Of a stretch of DNA of 8,475 bases, positions 6,176 to 8,475 are shown in pieces; within the stretch, counting starts at the first letter, position 1, and each line of letters opens with the position of its first letter. The notes under the pieces are model-generated. The model did not search any database, was not told the DNA's origin, and saw only the letters and a list, made by a program, of their open reading frames with translations. Source of the DNA: SYFI01 sp046095485 (GTDB lineage: Bacteria > Actinomycetota > Thermoleophilia > Miltoncostaeales > Miltoncostaeaceae); contig JBJTJN010000030.1 in NCBI GenBank assembly GCA_046095485.1, positions 1 to 8,475 of the forward strand, in the 5' to 3' direction. Both the position numbers and the translations under genes were made by a program.

Positions 6176-6185
6176 CTCACCGGCC

Positions 6186-6857
6186 GTGGCCCCGCTCCTT
6201 CTCGCCGTGGATTTCGACGGCACGATCACCATGCGCGACACCCTGCACGTCATCGTCGACGAGCACGGGTGCGAGGGCGTGTGGGATGCCCTTGAGCCCG
6301 ACCTGCGTGCGGGGCGCATCACGATCGAAGAGGCCATGTCGCGCCAGTTCTCCGAGGTGAAGGCGGCCCCTGAGGACATCATGGCGCTGGTGCGCGAGCG
6401 CGCCGGCGTGCGCGACGGCATTCGCGAGCTGGTGGAGTGGGCCGAGGAGCAGGGCCACCGCCTCATCATCATGTCGGCAGGCTTCCGCACGGTGATCGAC
6501 ATGGTGCTGGACGACATCGGCCTGGGCCACCTGGAGGTGGTGTCGAACGAGGCGATCTTCAGCGAGGACGGCTGCACGCTGGTGTTCTCCGACGACCGCG
6601 GCGAGATCTGCGAGCTCTGCGACCGCCGGTGCAAGCGCCACGCGCTGTCGGTGCGCCACGAGGGCGAGCGCATCGTGTTCGTGGGCGACGGCATCAGCGA
6701 CCGCTGCGTGTCGGGCATGGCCGACCTGGTGTTCGCGCGCGCCCACCTGGCTGAGTGGCTCGACGAGCGCGGCGAGCCGTATGAGCCCTTCGAGGACTTC
6801 CACCAGGTGATCGCCCGGGTGCGCGAGTGGGATCACCAGGAGCGGGCGGCCGCGTGA
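6186..6857 (+). CDS. HAD-family phosphatase, MtnX-like
   Basis: This 223-residue haloacid-dehalogenase-superfamily phosphatase has all four motifs. They are DFDGTIT (nucleophile Asp9, acid/base Asp11), Ser97 in LIIMSAGF, Lys150 in the RRCKRHAL segment, and VGDGISDRC (Asp168, Asp172). The closest family I recognise is MtnX, the 2-hydroxy-3-keto-5-methylthiopentenyl-1-phosphate phosphatase of methionine salvage. The resemblance rests on the DFDGTITMRD start, a cysteine cluster just before the motif III lysine (Cys142, 145, 149), and the end FARAHLAEWL...PFEDF. No other methionine-salvage gene is in the window, so the substrate is uncertain; a phosphoserine-phosphatase-like role is the main alternative. 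I chose GTG 6186 because the 33 bases before it, back to ATG 6153, use codons rare here (GTA twice, TCA) and would add an atypical leader; ATG 6153 stays possible. The end overlaps ileS (GTGA). Confidence 0.88.
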   Translation: MAPLLLAVDFDGTITMRDTLHVIVDEHGCEGVWDALEPDLRAGRITIEEAMSRQFSEVKAAPEDIMALVRERAGVRDGIRELVEWAEEQGHRLIIMSAGFRTVIDMVLDDIGLGHLEVVSNEAIFSEDGCTLVFSDDRGEICELCDRRCKRHALSVRHEGERIVFVGDGISDRCVSGMADLVFARAHLAEWLDERGEPYEPFEDFHQVIARVREWDHQERAAA

Positions 6858-8475
6858 GTTGCTGGAAGCCCGTGGGCCCGGCGTCCGACTGGACGTCGAT
6901 GGAGGAGCGCGTGCTGCAGGGCTGGCGCGACGGCGACGTGTTCCGGCGCAGCGTGGATGAGCGCAAGGGCCACGACCCGTACGTGTTCTACGAGGGCCCG
7001 CCTACTGCCAACGGCCGGCCGGGGTCGCACCACGTGCTCTCGCGCGTGTTCAAGGACATCTTCCCGCGCTTCCACACCATGCGCGGGCGCTACGTGGAGC
7101 GCAAGGCCGGCTGGGACTGCCACGGCCTGCCCGTGGAGCTCGAGGTGGAGAAGCAGCTGGGCATCAGCGGCAAGCCCGAGATCGAGGCCTACGGCATCGC
7201 GGAGTTCAATGCGCGGTGCCGGGAGTCGGTGGGCGAGTACCTGGATGAGTGGGAGCGCCTCACCGAGCGCATCGGGTTCTGGGTGGACACCTCCGAGGCC
7301 TACCGCACCATGGACACCGACTACGTGGAGAGCGTGTGGTGGAGCCTCGCCACGCTCTACGACAAGGGCCTGGTGTACGAGAGCGACAAGGTGGTGCCGT
7401 ACTGCCCGCGCTGCGGCACGGCGCTGAGCAGCCACGAGGTGGCGCAGGGCTACAAGGACGTCACCGACCCGTCCATCTATGTGAAGTTCCCGCTGCGGGC
7501 GCCGGCTTCGGGCGGCGGCGATGCCTCGGCGACCGGGCCGGGCTCCGGCGCTGCCGCGCTCGGCCCCGGCACGTCGCTGCTGGTGTGGACCACCACGCCG
7601 TGGACGCTCCCCGCCAACCAGGCGGCCGCCATCAACCCCGGCACCGACTACGCGGTGGTGGTGGACGGCGACGAGCGCCTGGTGATGGCCGAGGCCCTGG
7701 TGGGCGCGGTGATGGGTGAGGGCGCGGTGGTGGAGCGCGTGGTTGCGGCCACCGACCTGGCGGGCGTGGAGTACGAGCCGCCCTTCGACTTCATCCCCGG
7801 CCGCCACGCCGTGGTGCTGAGCGACTTCGTCACCACCGAGGACGGCACGGGCATCGTGCACATCGCGCCGGCCTTCGGCGAGGACGACATGCGCGCCGCC
7901 CGCGAGCACGGGCTGGACGCCCCCAACCCGGTTGATCGCCAGGGCCTGTTCACCAAGACGGTGCCGCTGGCCGAGGGCGAGTTCGTGAAGGACGCCGACC
8001 GGGCGCTGATCACCGATCTCGAGGGCCGCGCGCGCGTGCACCGCGAGAAGCCGTATGAGCACTCCTACCCGCACTGCTGGCGCTGCGGCACGCCGCTCCT
8101 CTATTACGCCAAGCCCTCGTGGTACATCCGCACCACCGACGTGCGCGACCGCATGCTCGAGCTCAACGCATCGGTGGGCTGGCACCCCGAGCACGTGCGC
8201 GACGGCCGCTTCGGCCGCTGGCTCGAGGGCAACGTCGACTGGGCCATCTCGCGCGAGCGCTACTGGGGCACGCCGCTGCCCTTCTGGCGCTGCGACGACT
8301 GCTCCGAGGTGACGGCCATCGGGTCGTTCGCCGACCTGCGCGAGCGGGCCATCGGCGCCGTGCCCGACCCGCTCGACCCGCACCGGCCCTACGTGGACGA
8401 CATCGACGTGCGCTGCCACTGCGGCGGCGTGGCGCACCGCGTGCCCGAGGTGGCCGACGTGTGGTTCGACTCCGG
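6854..8475 (+). CDS. ileS: Isoleucyl-tRNA synthetase, N-terminal 540 residues (runs off the window)
   Basis: IleRS charges tRNA(Ile) with isoleucine and edits misactivated valine. The visible part has GPPTANGRPGSHHVLSRVFK (48-67), in which GSHH (His59-His60) holds the class I HIGH position, then RKAGWDCHGLPVELEVEK. The editing-domain blocks are WTTTPWTLPANQ (from Trp245) and GTGIVHIAPAFGEDD (331-345). Next come WAISRERYWGTPLPFW (from Trp463) and DVWFDSG at the window edge. Cysteine pairs at 184/187, 408/411, 480/483 and 521/523 suggest bound zinc. The KMSKS loop and anticodon-binding domain lie beyond base 8475. A Gly/Ala/Ser-rich stretch at about residues 216-241 looks like a lineage-specific linker. 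The start GTG 6854 overlaps the phosphatase stop (GTGA), with AGGAG at 6838-6842 upstream. A valyl or leucyl enzyme is unlikely given the SRERYWGTPLP pattern. Confidence 0.95.
   Translation, partial: MSCWKPVGPASDWTSMEERVLQGWRDGDVFRRSVDERKGHDPYVFYEGPPTANGRPGSHHVLSRVFKDIFPRFHTMRGRYVERKAGWDCHGLPVELEVEKQLGISGKPEIEAYGIAEFNARCRESVGEYLDEWERLTERIGFWVDTSEAYRTMDTDYVESVWWSLATLYDKGLVYESDKVVPYCPRCGTALSSHEVAQGYKDVTDPSIYVKFPLRAPASGGGDASATGPGSGAAALGPGTSLLVWTTTPWTLPANQAAAINPGTDYAVVVDGDERLVMAEALVGAVMGEGAVVERVVAATDLAGVEYEPPFDFIPGRHAVVLSDFVTTEDGTGIVHIAPAFGEDDMRAAREHGLDAPNPVDRQGLFTKTVPLAEGEFVKDADRALITDLEGRARVHREKPYEHSYPHCWRCGTPLLYYAKPSWYIRTTDVRDRMLELNASVGWHPEHVRDGRFGRWLEGNVDWAISRERYWGTPLPFWRCDDCSEVTAIGSFADLRERAIGAVPDPLDPHRPYVDDIDVRCHCGGVAHRVPEVADVWFDS

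Noticed and set aside
6153..6185. ATG 6153 as start of the HAD phosphatase
   Set aside because: Possible but less likely. It adds 11 residues (MVAVPLVASPA) ahead of the core strand, with codons rare in this window and no good Shine-Dalgarno sequence. Noted as an alternative in the gene entry.
6833..8437. Open frame of 534 codons on the minus strand, opposite ileS
   Set aside because: Its composition (Ala, Val, His, Arg and Gly dominated, no recognisable motif) is the usual mirror of a GC-rich gene, and ileS on the other strand is unmistakable.
1..8475. Defence system, mobile element, CRISPR array or RNA gene
   Set aside because: Both strands were read for integrase or transposase motifs, spaced repeats and tRNA-like cloverleaf patterns. 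None was seen, and nearly all bases are in housekeeping-type coding regions.

Overview
The window is very GC-rich bacterial DNA (about 70% or more by eye, with G or C at almost every third codon position). Genes are packed end to end, usually with 1-4 base start/stop overlaps and several GTG or TTG starts. The isoleucyl-tRNA synthetase, with its PPTANG...GSHH signature, resembles actinobacterial enzymes. Together with separate AccD and AccA carboxyltransferase subunits, this fits an actinobacterial lineage, possibly of the Thermoleophilia type, but that placement is inference. No tRNA, rRNA, CRISPR array, insertion sequence or phage gene was seen. The window looks chromosomal.

Bases 1-4462 (plus strand) are a fatty-acid-synthesis operon. 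It runs: the 3' end of fabG (3-oxoacyl-ACP reductase), fabF (3-oxoacyl-ACP synthase II), a small dual-specificity-type phosphatase with an HCX5RS active site, accD and accA (the two carboxyltransferase subunits of acetyl-CoA carboxylase), and an unrecognised 130-residue protein. AccD and AccA make malonyl-CoA, FabF uses malonyl-ACP for elongation, and FabG reduces the 3-oxoacyl product. The phosphatase between fabF and accD is the unexpected member.

Bases 4459-6128 (minus strand) are a two-gene unit facing the first operon. An alpha/beta hydrolase comes first, then a diacylglycerol/sphingosine-kinase-family lipid kinase, coupled by a TTGA overlap. The lipid kinase and the unknown gene converge and share a single CTAG as their two stop codons. 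The hydrolase has no ATG, GTG or TTG at a usable position. Its only plausible start is ATA, placed correctly behind a perfect GGAGGTGA Shine-Dalgarno sequence.

Bases 6186-8475 (plus strand) are divergent from the hydrolase. They hold a HAD phosphatase resembling MtnX, coupled by a GTGA overlap to ileS (isoleucyl-tRNA synthetase), which runs off the window end after 540 codons. The short divergent gap (6129-6185) holds the hydrolase ribosome-binding site and a small dyad flanked by direct repeats. It is the only non-coding stretch of any size in the window.
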